Source: Maribacter antarcticus DSM 21422 | GTDB taxonomy: Bacteria; Bacteroidota; Bacteroidia; Flavobacteriales; Flavobacteriaceae | Direction of reading: 5' to 3' | Assembly: GCF_000621125.1 (NCBI RefSeq) | Contig: NZ_JHZC01000004.1 | Coordinates: 372,001 to 436,000, forward strand | DNA length: 64,000 nt | Shown: positions 8,427 to 18,132 of the stretch, piece by piece | Layout of the letters: each line of letters starts with the position of its first letter | Position numbering within the stretch: position 1 is the first letter of the stretch | Position numbers and translations under genes: made by a program | Notes under the pieces: generated by a model | What the model saw: only the letters and a program-made list of their open reading frames with translations | The model's database searches: none | Told to the model about the DNA's origin: nothing

Positions 8427-8843
8427 TTAGAACCGAATTCTGAACTCTAAATCTTCATCGGCTACTTTAAATTTGGCAGAAGCAAAACTTGGAGGGCCAA
8501 AATCAGTTCCACCAGATGTCGCGTAATTTTCTTTGGGCATACCGTTTGCCTCGAAATCCATTCTTTTGTTTTGGTTGGTATCATGTAAGAGCATTACCGC
8601 AAAATTTCCTTTCTCCACATTTTCAAACGTCAGTGTAACTTCTCCTTTGGTCGCATCTAGTTGTTGGTTCATTATACCAGGACCTTTCATAAAAGTTTGT
8701 TCTGTATGTAAGGCTCCCATAACAGTACCTTCATTCGAGAGTACATTTTCTATAACCACAGTTATGGTTACACCTTCTTTGTCTTGTGCGGTTGCTACTA
8801 AACTGCTAAATACTAATCCTAAAATAAGTCCAATTGTTTTCAT
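8427..8843 (-). CDS. Secreted DUF2141 domain protein
   Basis: 138 residues. A Sec signal peptide ends at VATAQ (about residue 20), and the rest is a DUF2141 domain with its typical LLHDTNQNKRMDFEANGMPKE and GPPSFASAKF blocks. DUF2141 proteins are small exported beta-sandwich proteins, common in Bacteroidota, with no proven role. It is a single gene ending in an intrinsic terminator. The 329 bases between this gene and 9173 hold no supported gene; I see only short A+T-rich sequence there. Confidence 0.9.
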   Translation of the reverse strand: MKTIGLILGLVFSSLVATAQDKEGVTITVVIENVLSNEGTVMGALHTEQTFMKGPGIMNQQLDATKGEVTLTFENVEKGNFAVMLLHDTNQNKRMDFEANGMPKENYATSGGTDFGPPSFASAKFKVADEDLEFRIRF

Positions 8844-9172
8844 ACTATTTGTTGTTTATATGTTTATCGTTGGAACAAATCTGCAACAAAACCATATGGA
8901 AATAAAAATGAAACTACCCAACTGTTGAATTTTGAGAGTCAACTGTTTTAGGCCTTTGATGCGATACTGTAGTGGCTATGCAATAAGCGTTAGTGGAGTA
9001 ACCAACAACGATTATGATTTTAAATATCCCGTAAATACTTCTTAAAATCTATGTTAGTATTAAACAAGTAAGCGAAACACCTCCGGCATTCAGTTTTAAG
9101 CTTGATAATATTTTAGAAGGTTAACTATGGTTTTAAGATAGTAGACGAGTATTTAAAATAACACCGGTTTTG

Positions 9173-9718
9173 TCAATCAACCAATTCTATAGACGCTATT
9201 AGTAATTTGAATGCTTGTGGCTTTTTATTGCCAATTAAAAACTGTAGTTCTTCTATGGTATCGTGATTAAAATTAGGTAGGTCCAATTCTCTGCCGCGAA
9301 AGGTAGGGTAGAAGTCTTTCAATCTGAATTCAAGGGTTTGCCAGTCACCACTAGTTTTAAATGTTTTAATATAACTGTAGTATTGTCTGCGCTTATCTTT
9401 TATCCGAAATTGGTAGGGATTACCATCACCTTTTAAGCGGATACGGATAGTATTGTTAGAATTTACAGGGAGAGTCTTTATATCATACCGTATTGAAGAG
9501 AAGCCACCATTATTTTCTAAAGACACTTCTCCTGAGAATTTTCCGTAACCTTCATCGGTCAAGTCAAATGTTCCAGACGAACGGCCACCCATAACCACGT
9601 CATCTACCACATACCAGTTTACGGTGCTAGGATTCTCTTTAAAATCGACTATTATTTGTGCTGTCATACTATTAATTATTAAAAAGAAGGGGAATATATA
9701 TTTTAGTTGACTCTCCAT
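9173..9718 (-). CDS. CIA30-family secreted protein
   Basis: About 181 residues from the chosen start at 9718 (MESQLKYIFPFFLIINSMTAQ), because that Met opens a good signal peptide; an upstream Met at 9766 would add 16 non-hydrophobic residues. The body matches the CIA30 family (complex I intermediate-associated protein 30, a galactose-binding-like fold): VDDVVMGGRSSG, the SLENNGGFSS strand, and WQTLEFRLKDFYPTFRG. Bacterial members are not tied to complex I assembly and may bind carbohydrate. It follows the secreted methyltransferase gene closely and is probably co-transcribed. Confidence 0.87.
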   Translation of the reverse strand: MESQLKYIFPFFLIINSMTAQIIVDFKENPSTVNWYVVDDVVMGGRSSGTFDLTDEGYGKFSGEVSLENNGGFSSIRYDIKTLPVNSNNTIRIRLKGDGNPYQFRIKDKRRQYYSYIKTFKTSGDWQTLEFRLKDFYPTFRGRELDLPNFNHDTIEELQFLIGNKKPQAFKLLIASIELVD

Positions 9719-9772
9719 TTCACATAAGCTGTTGTCATTAATTTTGCAGGATAATAGGATATTCATTGCCAG

Positions 9773-10486
9773 TTACTCCTCATCCTTTACAAAAACCATA
9801 CAATGCTGCCACGGTAGGTTATCGATATTCTCTTGCAGTACCATGCCCAAGGCCTTCATTTCTTTAATCGCTTGGGCTTCGGTCATTTTGTGTAACTTCT
9901 TTATAGGCACATTTTGGTCCTCGCCCCTGTATTCTATCAAATATAATTTGCCGTTAGGTCGCATTGCTTTTTTGATGGAGGATAGCATTTCGTAAGGAAA
10001 ATTCATTTCGTGGTAGACATCTACAATGAGCACTTTATCGACTGACTTAGGTGCTAAGTTGATACTCTTTTCGCTTCCTTTTATCAATTCCACATTACGG
10101 AAATTATCACCTACTTTTTTATCCCTCATCGCGATCAACATTTCATCCTGTATATCAACAGCATAAATGGTGCCGGCTGTTGCCATGGATGCCATCTTAA
10201 ACACATGGTAACCAGAACCTGCCCCGATATCGGCAATATCGTCTGTTTTAGAGATACTCATATTTACTAAAAGGGACGTCGTATTTTCTTCTTTTTCACG
10301 CTCATCCCTTTCCAACCAAGACATACCTTGATAGCCCATAACATGAGATATTTCGCGATTCATATACCATTTTCCAATGCCGTTGGAATCACCATTTTTA
10401 AACGTATATCGGCTTTCTTGGGCGTAATTTAAGCCAGAATAAAACAAAACAAAAAGAGGAAGGATTTGCATTAGTGTTCTAATCAT
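9773..10486 (-). CDS. Class I SAM-dependent methyltransferase with signal peptide
   Basis: 237 residues. The N-terminus (MIRTLMQILPLFVLFYSG, cleavage near YAQ) looks like an export signal. A class I methyltransferase domain follows: motif I DIGAGSGYHVFKMA near residues 95-108, acidic motif II in YAVDIQDEM, and a VLIVDVYHEM motif. Export is odd, since S-adenosylmethionine is cytosolic; similar proteins with leaders are known in Bacteroidota and Proteobacteria, but the substrate is unknown. The gene is upstream of CIA30 in the same transcript. The 354 bases to 10841 hold no gene I can support. Confidence 0.85.
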   Translation of the reverse strand: MIRTLMQILPLFVLFYSGLNYAQESRYTFKNGDSNGIGKWYMNREISHVMGYQGMSWLERDEREKEENTTSLLVNMSISKTDDIADIGAGSGYHVFKMASMATAGTIYAVDIQDEMLIAMRDKKVGDNFRNVELIKGSEKSINLAPKSVDKVLIVDVYHEMNFPYEMLSSIKKAMRPNGKLYLIEYRGEDQNVPIKKLHKMTEAQAIKEMKALGMVLQENIDNLPWQHCMVFVKDEE

Positions 10487-10840
10487 TTTTGAACTTTTTT
10501 ACTTTGGTTAACTTAAGAGCTAAAGTTAGGGGTTTAAGTCCTTACCTTTCCTTAACAAAACTTTAAAATTAACTTAGACCATATCATTTTTCTTAGGGAA
10601 TAAAGTAATTGTGCAGGACTTATTTTTTAAAGGTTACAGTTTTTGGCAAAGCACGGCTTGTATCTGTTTTTCTAGAACATCAGATTAGCTTTGATTACCT
10701 GAAACTTGAAAAATCGACCCGTTTTATTGAATTAAATATAAAATTATAGCTTTAGATTTTATAATCCTCAAAAAATAGGGTGTGCCGAAAAATCATGCTA
10801 GTTTATCGTACCTTTTGCGAAATAAATCCAACAAACTATC

Positions 10841-12433
10841 ATGAAACAAAAAACCTTCACGCTATTTTTTTTATGTGCCTTGTTCGTTACGGCAAGTTGC
10901 CTTTCACAAAAGAAAGTATCCAAAAAACAAATTGAAAAATTAAAGTTAGAAGCTGCTGCCATTGTTGAAGCCAATAAAAAGCAGTCTCAGGTAATGGTTG
11001 ATAAAATTTTTAGTTTTGCCGAGCTGGGGTTTCAGGAGGTAGAATCATCTAAATACCTTACTGGAATTTTAGAAGAAAACGGTTTTGAGATTGAAAATTC
11101 AATATCTGGTATTCCAACAGCTTGGTTTGCCACGTGGAGCAATGGAGAAGGACCTACTATAGCCTTAGGTAGTGATGTAGATTGCATACCAAAAGCCTCA
11201 CAGTACCCAGGGGTCGCCTACCACAAACCTATAGTAGATGGCGCACCCGGGCATGGTGAAGGACACAATTCAGGTATTCCCATGAATATTTCTGCTGCGT
11301 TTGCTGTAAAGCAAATTATGGAGCGTGAAAATATTGGTGGTACCCTGCTTGTTTGGCCAGGCATTGCAGAAGAACTGGTTGCAGCTAAGGCTTGGTATGT
11401 ACGAGATGGGCTATTTGATGATATAGACATGTGTATTTTCACCCATGTAAGTAACAATCTTAGTGTTTCTTATGGTCCCACACGAGGTACTGGATTAATC
11501 TCAGTAGAATATTCTTTTGATGGAGAATCTGCCCACTCTGCTGGATCTCCATGGCGCGGAAAAAGTGCCTTGGATGCAGCTGAATTAATGAATATAGCTT
11601 GGAACTATAAAAGGGAGCATTTACATCCCTTAAGACGGTCTCATTCTATTTTTACAGACGCTGGTGACCAACCTAATGTAGTGCCTTCCAAAGCGGCAAT
11701 ATGGTTTTATTTCAGGGATATAAAATATGAGGGAATTATGGATATGTACAACGAGGCAAATAAAATGGCCGAGGGTGCTGCAATGATGACGGGTACCACT
11801 GTAAAACATAAGATACTAGGTGCTGCATGGCCCAGACATTACAACAAGGTAATTGCGGAAACTATGTATGAGAATATTAAGCAAGTAGGACTACCCACTT
11901 GGTCTGAAGCTGACCAGGCTTTAGCCAAAGCGGTACAAACGGAGGTAAATTCAGAAAAAATAGAAGGATTGAGCACGGAGCTTTCCCCTTTGGGATTGCC
12001 AGTAATTGAGCCAATAAGCGGAGGTTCTGACGATATTGGTGATATTTCTTGGAAAGTGCCAACGGTAACCATGCGTTTTCCATCTAATATTCCAGGCTTA
12101 CAAGGACATCATTGGAGCAATGCTATCTCCATGGCTACACCTATTGCCCACAAAGGAGTAGTAGCCGGAGCCAAAGCAGAGGCCATGACTATTTTGGATT
12201 TCCTATTGAAACCAGAGCTGTTAACGGGAGCTTGGGATTATTTTACAAACGAACAAACCAAAGAAACTAAATTTATTCCTATGATTTCTGAAAGTGATAT
12301 GCCTCCCATTTATCTAAATGCGGACAAGCAAGGACAGTTTAGGACACAATTAGAGCAGTTTTATTATGATGAAACCAAATACGACACCTATTTGGAGCAA
12401 TTAGGAGTTGAGTATCCTACTTTGAAAAAGTAG
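10841..12433 (+). CDS. M20-family amidohydrolase, AbgB-like, exported lipoprotein
   Basis: 530 residues. The signal peptide ends in lipobox TASC (Cys near residue 19), so the protein should be a lipoprotein. The catalytic domain has GHGEGHNSGIPM in place of the AbgB G-H-N box, a dimerisation insert around YSFDGESAHSAGSPWRGKSA, and a late ISGGSDDIGDISW metal-site strand with a C-terminal GLQGHHWSN. AbgB-type enzymes hydrolyse amide bonds such as p-aminobenzoyl-glutamate; the export signal suggests a scavenging or dipeptide role. Single gene followed by a terminator. Confidence 0.86.
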   Translation: MKQKTFTLFFLCALFVTASCLSQKKVSKKQIEKLKLEAAAIVEANKKQSQVMVDKIFSFAELGFQEVESSKYLTGILEENGFEIENSISGIPTAWFATWSNGEGPTIALGSDVDCIPKASQYPGVAYHKPIVDGAPGHGEGHNSGIPMNISAAFAVKQIMERENIGGTLLVWPGIAEELVAAKAWYVRDGLFDDIDMCIFTHVSNNLSVSYGPTRGTGLISVEYSFDGESAHSAGSPWRGKSALDAAELMNIAWNYKREHLHPLRRSHSIFTDAGDQPNVVPSKAAIWFYFRDIKYEGIMDMYNEANKMAEGAAMMTGTTVKHKILGAAWPRHYNKVIAETMYENIKQVGLPTWSEADQALAKAVQTEVNSEKIEGLSTELSPLGLPVIEPISGGSDDIGDISWKVPTVTMRFPSNIPGLQGHHWSNAISMATPIAHKGVVAGAKAEAMTILDFLLKPELLTGAWDYFTNEQTKETKFIPMISESDMPPIYLNADKQGQFRTQLEQFYYDETKYDTYLEQLGVEYPTLKK

Positions 12434-12457
12434 ATTCTACTCTAGCTGATTTTATAA

Positions 12458-12496
12458 CAACCCTGCATACATTTCGTATGACAGGGTTGCTTTTTT
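12458..12496 (+). terminator. Intrinsic terminator after the AbgB-like gene
   Basis: Stem CAACCCTG / CAGGGTTG, further extended by CATAC / GTATG, followed by six T. Confidence 0.85.
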
Positions 12497-12649
12497 AGCG
12501 CCATTAATTTTTAACGTGGAGTTATTAAAATCTAAGTATGAATTACGGACTATAATATTACCTGCATTTAAGTATGATAATTGTATGTAGTACATTAGTT
12601 TAGCAATATTAATAATACATATTAAGAGTATCTTTTAACGAATTATAAT

Positions 12650-13036
12650 ATGCCCTCAAAAAAGATAGTACCTGTTGCAACTTGCGGAGTAACAAAGTGT
12701 GTGCAGATGTTAGATAGTAAATGGAAGCCCATTATTCTATTTCAAATATCAAAAGGTGCTAACCGATTTACGAAGTTACTAACTGTGGTTGAAGGTATTA
12801 ATCGACAGATGCTGAGTAAGCAGTTAAAATCTCTAGAGAAATTGGGAATTTTGGAACGGTCTACCTTTGCAGAAATTCCACCTAGGGTAGAATATACTAT
12901 AACGCCACTAGGGAAATCTTTACTTTCTGTTGTGCAGGCTATGAAGCGTTGGGGAGATAAACAGACCAGTATTACCAAGGTGAACATAAAAGTGGACTCC
13001 AAAGCTGATACGCAACAAACTGCGTTATTTGATTAA
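12650..13036 (+). CDS. HxlR-family winged-helix transcriptional regulator
   Basis: 128 residues with the HxlR domain (residues about 12-105): CGVTKCVQMLDSKWKPIILF, RQMLSKQLKSLEKLGILERS as recognition and wing regions, then VEYTITPLGKSLLSV. HxlR regulators sense aldehydes, quinones or other reactive species, often via the first Cys, which is present here along with a second Cys five residues later. No obvious target gene is divergent next to it; the convergent neighbour is an rRNA methylase. Confidence 0.93.
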   Translation: MPSKKIVPVATCGVTKCVQMLDSKWKPIILFQISKGANRFTKLLTVVEGINRQMLSKQLKSLEKLGILERSTFAEIPPRVEYTITPLGKSLLSVVQAMKRWGDKQTSITKVNIKVDSKADTQQTALFD

Positions 13037-13084
13037 TCCCAGCGCATACTTGGCCTTTAGCATCTATAAATCGGTGAGTTAAAA

Positions 13085-14302
13085 CTACACCAATTTTTTT
13101 TCTAATAATGCCATATAGAATCCGTCAAATCCGCTTTTAGAGGCATAGATTTTCTTCTCGCTGATAAGTGTGAAGTCAGTTCCTTCTTCACTGGATAAAA
13201 ACGATTTTACCTGATCGATATTCTCCTGCGGTAGAATAGAACAAGTAGCGTATACCATTTTACCGCCTGGCTTTAAGATTTTGCTATAGCTCCCTAAAAT
13301 TTCTCGTTGAATTTTGGTAATCTTCTCTAAAAATTCTGGCTGCATCTTCCACTTGGTATCAGGATTTCGTCTGATTACTCCTAATCCGGTACAGGGCGCA
13401 TCTATAAGCACTCTATCTGCACTTCCGTATAGCTTCTTAAATACCTTGGTAGAATCAATCTCCCTAGGTTCTATATTGTGCGCACCGTTTCTTTTGGCAC
13501 GGCGCTTTAATTCTTTTAGTTTGGAACCGTAGATGTCCATAGCAATTAACTGTCCTTTGTTTTCCATTAAGGCGGCAAGGTGTAATGATTTTCCTCCAGC
13601 TCCCGCGCAGGTATCTACCACCCGTTGTCCGGGTTTTACGTCTAGCATGGCGGCTACTAATTGGGAAGAGGCATCCTGCACCTCAAAGTATCCTTTTTTG
13701 AAACATTCGGTTACAAAAACATTAGCTCTTTCTGGTAAGCGCAGTGCAGAATCATACCCTTTAATAGCTTCGGTAACAATACCTTCATCCAAGAGAGCTT
13801 TTCTCAATTCTTCTCTAGTTGTCTTTAATGTGTTGGTTCTAAGGATAACTTGTGCGGGTTCGTTTAGTTTTGCTATTTCTGCCGTCCATAATTTTTCACC
13901 AAGCGATTTTTCACAAAGTTCATCTATCCAATCGGGTACCGCTTCACGGTATTTTCTGATTTTAGAAAGCTCATCGAACTTCCCCTTAATACGACGTTCC
14001 GGAGTAGGTTCTATTTGTTTCCAATCTGGTAAAGCAACACCTTTAAGTACGGCCCAAACAGCCCACATACGAAATAAATCCGGTCTACTAAAAGGCTCTT
14101 TTACATCTGCAATTTCAGTGTAGAGACGCTTGTAGCGCACCATTTCATAGGTAGTCTCTGCTATAAAACCTCTATCTCTAGCACCCCAGCGCTTATCAAA
14201 ACGCAATACTTTTTGAACCACCTTGTCGGCATATTCTTTTTCATTGAATATTAAATTCAAAGCATCTATTACGGCAAATACAAGGTTCCTGTGGAGTTTC
14301 AT
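13085..14302 (-). CDS. RsmB/NOP-family 16S rRNA (cytosine-C5) methyltransferase
   Basis: 405 residues: an N-terminal NusB-like region (residues 1 to about 140) and a SAM-binding domain with DTCAGAGGKSLHLAA (motif I), DAPCTGLGVIRRNPD (motif IV, first Cys) and YATCSILPQEN (motif VI, catalytic Cys). Both cysteines used for covalent catalysis and product release are present. RsmB methylates C967 of 16S rRNA in E. coli. It is transcribed alone, divergent from the beta-propeller lipoprotein. Confidence 0.92.
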   Translation of the reverse strand: MKLHRNLVFAVIDALNLIFNEKEYADKVVQKVLRFDKRWGARDRGFIAETTYEMVRYKRLYTEIADVKEPFSRPDLFRMWAVWAVLKGVALPDWKQIEPTPERRIKGKFDELSKIRKYREAVPDWIDELCEKSLGEKLWTAEIAKLNEPAQVILRTNTLKTTREELRKALLDEGIVTEAIKGYDSALRLPERANVFVTECFKKGYFEVQDASSQLVAAMLDVKPGQRVVDTCAGAGGKSLHLAALMENKGQLIAMDIYGSKLKELKRRAKRNGAHNIEPREIDSTKVFKKLYGSADRVLIDAPCTGLGVIRRNPDTKWKMQPEFLEKITKIQREILGSYSKILKPGGKMVYATCSILPQENIDQVKSFLSSEEGTDFTLISEKKIYASKSGFDGFYMALLEKKLV

Positions 14303-14368
14303 TTTAAAAAATTAAGTTCGCAAAGGTATTGTTTTAGAAGTGATTCCCTTTATTTTTGATAAACTTTA

Positions 14369-15400
14369 ATGAAGATGCGCCACTTTAGCTTTTTAATCGT
14401 TTTTATACTACTCGTTTCCTGCTCGCAGAAAGAAAAACAAATATTGTTTACGAGTGTAGGCGTTCAAAATTTGTATACAGATTCCCTAAGCATCCGTGCC
14501 ATAGAAATTATGGAAAATAGCCTTGCATTTGCTGCAAATAAAGGAACTTTTGGTTCAATAGATTTAACCACAGGAAAAGTAAGAAGTAATATTCAAAAAT
14601 ACCATACCAGTATTCCTGAATTTCGAGCCGTAGCGCATACGTCGACCGATTTTTTTATGCTTTCCGTAGCCAATCCTGCGTTGCTATATAAAACGGGTGA
14701 TCAAGGGAATATGGAACTCGTCTATAAAGAAGAAGATGATGCCGTTTTTTACGATGCCATGACCTTTTGGAATGATAGCGAGGGCATTGCTATAGGAGAT
14801 ACTATGGATGGATGTATAAGTATTATCATTACCCGTGATGGAGGAAACACTTGGGTTAAATTACCATGTTCCAATGTACCTGAAGGCATTGAAGGCGAAG
14901 GAGCTTTTGCAGCCAGTAACACCAATATTGCTGTGGTTGGGGATAACACATGGATTGCGACCACAAAACGTGTGTTATTTTCTCCAGATAAAGGAAGTAC
15001 TTGGGAAGTCCAAGCTACACCCATTAGAACCCTAGAACCGACGGAGGGAATCTATGCTATAGATTTTTATGATGAAAATTTAGGTGTAGCTATAGGAGGG
15101 GATTATAGCAGTCCAGAAGGGAACAATGCCAATAAGGCAATAACCTTGGATGGAGGTAAAACTTGGGAGCTAATGGCGGAGAGTTCTTTGCCCAACTATA
15201 AGAGCTGTATCCAATTTGTGCCAGGAACGAAAGGACAAGGAATTGTAGCGCTTGGATTTACGGGAATTGCCTATTCTAGTAATCAAGGGAATTCTTGGAA
15301 ACAGTTATCAGACGAATCGTTTTTTACACTTCGCTTTCAGAATGATACTATTGCATATGCCGCAGGTAGGAATAGGATTGCTAAGTTAATTTTTAGGTAG
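14369..15400 (+). CDS. BNR/YCF48-like beta-propeller lipoprotein
   Basis: 343 residues with a lipoprotein signal (LLVSC, Cys near residue 18). At least four BNR/Asp-box-like repeats are seen: TRDGGNTW, SPDKGSTW, TLDGGKTW and SSNQGNSW, the mark of a photosystem II assembly factor YCF48/sialidase-type propeller. In Bacteroidota such proteins are often labelled oxidoreductase without evidence. I infer an outer-membrane-anchored scaffold or binding role; no catalytic residues are evident. Confidence 0.85.
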   Translation: MKMRHFSFLIVFILLVSCSQKEKQILFTSVGVQNLYTDSLSIRAIEIMENSLAFAANKGTFGSIDLTTGKVRSNIQKYHTSIPEFRAVAHTSTDFFMLSVANPALLYKTGDQGNMELVYKEEDDAVFYDAMTFWNDSEGIAIGDTMDGCISIIITRDGGNTWVKLPCSNVPEGIEGEGAFAASNTNIAVVGDNTWIATTKRVLFSPDKGSTWEVQATPIRTLEPTEGIYAIDFYDENLGVAIGGDYSSPEGNNANKAITLDGGKTWELMAESSLPNYKSCIQFVPGTKGQGIVALGFTGIAYSSNQGNSWKQLSDESFFTLRFQNDTIAYAAGRNRIAKLIFR

Positions 15401-15569
15401 TTTGTATTCGATTATAGGAATGGTCACGATAATCGATTTATAAGTAAGCTATCATGCATTATGGAGCACTGAAAAATAAGTATAACCCTGTGACCTTAAA
15501 GTATAAACTTCCAATATAGCCAAGAACAACATGGTATGGCCTAAATGTTTTTCTAAGAAGTGACTTTCG

Positions 15570-16382
15570 TTAAAACTCATCCTTGGGATACCAATCTAAT
15601 TGTACGACTTCTATTTCTGGGTTACCTTTATTTACCAACGCTTTAAATTTAGTTACATCACTTACATCAGGTTTCCCTTTATAATGGTATGGATATATCT
15701 GTTTTGGTTTAAATTCTAGCACTGCATCCGCAGCACTTTCTGGCGTCATCGTATACGGTAGATTCATACAAATAAATGCTTTGTCTATATTCTTTAGGGC
15801 TCTCATTTCTGGAATATCCTCAGTATCCCCAGAAAAATAGAGTCGTTTTCCTCCTATATTTAGAACGTAACCGTTTCCCCTGCCTTTCTCATGAAAATTT
15901 AACGCTTCTTCCCGCAGGTTATACATAGGTATTGCATCTACGTTTATGCCGAAACGTTCTTTAGATTCTCCGTTATTGAGCACATCTAACCGAGGCGTAA
16001 AAGCACTCGGAATTCTATCGGCTACAACTTGTGGAACCATGATTTTTGCTTTGGAAGTATCCAGTGCTTCAAGTGTTTCCAAGCTAAAATGGTCCCTGTG
16101 TATGTCGGTTATCAATATTAAATCGGGTTGTTTTTGACCTTCAAAGGTAGATGCGCCACCCACAGGGTCAATATATATGGTTATGTTGTTCCATTCCAAT
16201 ATTGCCGTAGCGTGTTCGATAGAGATGATTTTAATTTCATCATCAGAATTTTCAGTTTGCTTCTTATCGATAGAAATTTCGGTATCCGTGGTTTCCTTGT
16301 CATCGGACATGGTAGCTTTTGATTTTTCTTTACATCCTATTATTAGAAGATGGCCAATTAATACGAACACTATTTTTTTCAT
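15570..16382 (-). CDS. MBL-fold (UlaG-like) metallo-hydrolase lipoprotein
   Basis: 270 residues with a lipoprotein signal (LIIGC, Cys17) and a short charged linker rich in Asp, Glu and Thr. The metal motif appears as D-I-H-R-D-H (residues 93-98), the first His of HxHxDH replaced by Asp, with later SGDTED and YPYHYKG ligands. This variant occurs in UlaG-like beta-lactamase-fold proteins. The substrate is unknown; the leader places it at the cell envelope. Confidence 0.87.
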   Translation of the reverse strand: MKKIVFVLIGHLLIIGCKEKSKATMSDDKETTDTEISIDKKQTENSDDEIKIISIEHATAILEWNNITIYIDPVGGASTFEGQKQPDLILITDIHRDHFSLETLEALDTSKAKIMVPQVVADRIPSAFTPRLDVLNNGESKERFGINVDAIPMYNLREEALNFHEKGRGNGYVLNIGGKRLYFSGDTEDIPEMRALKNIDKAFICMNLPYTMTPESAADAVLEFKPKQIYPYHYKGKPDVSDVTKFKALVNKGNPEIEVVQLDWYPKDEF

Positions 16383-16521
16383 AATTTCTTATATCTACTT
16401 TTATAAACGTCAAAGCTGTCTGCCTAAGGAAGAGTTAACACAAACTCAAAACACAAATACCACGTACTATCAACAAACCTTGTACGCTAAACAGTATATG
16501 GCGAATATTTTGTATTCTTCT

Positions 16522-16986
16522 TTATCTTAAATATAACTCCATTTTAATATCACTTCGCGCATAAGGTAGATTTTTTTCCAAAACTACATCTTTGAAGCCA
16601 AATTTACGATAGATGTGGAGTGCCGTTGGAAGTTTTGTACTAGAATATAAGGTAATCGCGTTCCAATGATTACTTTTTGCAAAGTCTATGGCAAACGATA
16701 AGAGTTGTTGACCAATCCTTAAGCCTTGATAGTTTGAATCAACCGCCATTTTTCCTAGTTCAAAATGTTTGTTCTTATAGGGTAATAATGAAAAGCAACC
16801 AACGATAGCGCCACCATATTCGGCCATAAAAATATGGCCGCCATTACCTATAATTGAATTTTCACAATCACTTAAAAGAACTTTATCCTTTTCTTCAACA
16901 TAGAAGTACTGTTCCAACCATACGATATTTAAGTTTTTAAAATCGGTTGCATATTTGGACTCAAATGGAATTATTTTTAAAGACAT
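16522..16986 (-). CDS. GNAT-family N-acetyltransferase
   Basis: 154 residues forming one GNAT domain. The acetyl-CoA pyrophosphate loop is visible as YQGLRIGQQLL (about residues 88-98), preceded by the beta-strand ELGKMAVD and followed by LHIYRKFGFKDV. The acceptor cannot be predicted. Single gene. Confidence 0.9.
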   Translation of the reverse strand: MSLKIIPFESKYATDFKNLNIVWLEQYFYVEEKDKVLLSDCENSIIGNGGHIFMAEYGGAIVGCFSLLPYKNKHFELGKMAVDSNYQGLRIGQQLLSFAIDFAKSNHWNAITLYSSTKLPTALHIYRKFGFKDVVLEKNLPYARSDIKMELYLR

Positions 16987-17156
16987 TTTCCTAAATAATG
17001 GTAGTTGGTCTATAAAGTTAGGCCTTTCAACGAATTAAGGGGTAGCTGATTCCAGTTTTTTTAACATAAAAAATCTAAAAATTGATTATGTGCGTATATA
17101 GAAAGATAGAAGTATTAATTTTTATCAAAACCACAAAAACAACTTAATAGTTCATT

Positions 17157-18044
17157 ATGACTGAAACAAAAAATAACAATGGGTTAAAGGTATTGGCCGC
17201 ATTACTAGGTGTAGTGCTATTAGGTACTATTATTTATACCGTAAGTCTTTATCAGGACAAGAAAAAGACCGAAAAAGACCTTATTTCTGAAAAGGAATTG
17301 GTGGTAAATGATTTGAATAGCTTAAAATCGGAATACGACAAGGCTATCTTGGAAAGCAATGCAACTAATGAGGAATTAGTTTCTGCTAGGGATAATATTG
17401 CGAGATATATTGATTCTGTTAAAACTATGAAAGCTGATATTTCATCTTTAGGCAGATATAGAAGACAAGTTGGTGTATTAAAAGCAGAAAGGGAGAAATT
17501 AATAAAGCAGGTAGATTCTTTGACAAGGTCTAACACCATGATTGCTATGCAGAGGGACAGTACGTACGTTGAATTGGAAAAGCAAACCGTCTTTAACGAT
17601 TCTTTAGTAGTGCAAAATACGAGCTTGGCGCAGGCTGTGGAAAGAGGATCAGCATTGAATCTTTCTAAGATAAATGTTGATGCTGTCAAGGAACGTAATA
17701 GCGGAAAACTATCATCTACCACAAGAGCGAGATCTACAGATAAGTTTAAAATTTGCTTTACGATAGCGGATAATGTTATTGCAGAAGCTGGTGATCGCAA
17801 GTTTTATTTGGAAGCTTTAGACCCACAAGGTAATGTTATTGGAAAAAGTATGTCTATGACGAATGATAATGGCGCTTCTATAACGTTTAGCAAGAGTACT
17901 AACTTCTACTTCGAAAACAAATCTTTAGATATTTGTGATTACTTGAATAAACCAGCTGGAGATTTTCAAAAAGGACAGTACATGGTTAACGTTTACGATG
18001 ATAACTTGAAATTATTAGGAACCTCACAGTTCACTCTAAAATAG
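17157..18044 (+). CDS. Membrane-anchored coiled-coil protein with C-terminal beta domain
   Basis: 295 residues: one N-terminal membrane helix (residues about 10-30), a long Lys/Glu/Ser/Leu-rich coiled coil (about 33-165), and a C-terminal domain (about 190-295) beginning KFKICFTIADN and ending VNVYDDNLKLLGTSQFTLK. It is likely anchored in the inner membrane with the coiled coil in the periplasm. The architecture is conserved in Bacteroidota, sometimes labelled as a partitioning protein without support. Followed by a strong terminator. Confidence 0.8.
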   Translation: MTETKNNNGLKVLAALLGVVLLGTIIYTVSLYQDKKKTEKDLISEKELVVNDLNSLKSEYDKAILESNATNEELVSARDNIARYIDSVKTMKADISSLGRYRRQVGVLKAEREKLIKQVDSLTRSNTMIAMQRDSTYVELEKQTVFNDSLVVQNTSLAQAVERGSALNLSKINVDAVKERNSGKLSSTTRARSTDKFKICFTIADNVIAEAGDRKFYLEALDPQGNVIGKSMSMTNDNGASITFSKSTNFYFENKSLDICDYLNKPAGDFQKGQYMVNVYDDNLKLLGTSQFTLK

Positions 18045-18065
18045 GAAACACTAATCATATCTATA

Positions 18066-18103
18066 AAAAAAAGGGAGACTCCGAAAGGGGGCTCCCTTTT
18101 TAC
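18066..18103. terminator. Intrinsic terminator between coiled-coil gene and fumC
   Basis: Stem AAGGGAG / CTCCCTT around a G/C-rich loop, with A-run on the left and T-run on the right; it can serve both converging genes. Confidence 0.82.
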
Positions 18104-18132
18104 TTTTAAGCATTTTGTAGGGGTAGCTACTT

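Noticed and set aside
8844-9172. Possible gene remnant on the plus strand near 9050-9125
   Set aside because: A short frame of about 25 codons has no start, no family resemblance I can name and no homologous continuation.
13533-14123. Plus-strand frame of 196 codons opposite the RsmB-type gene
   Set aside because: Composition is shadow-like (Ser, Cys, Phe rich), there is no promoter and no domain, and the minus-strand gene is certain.
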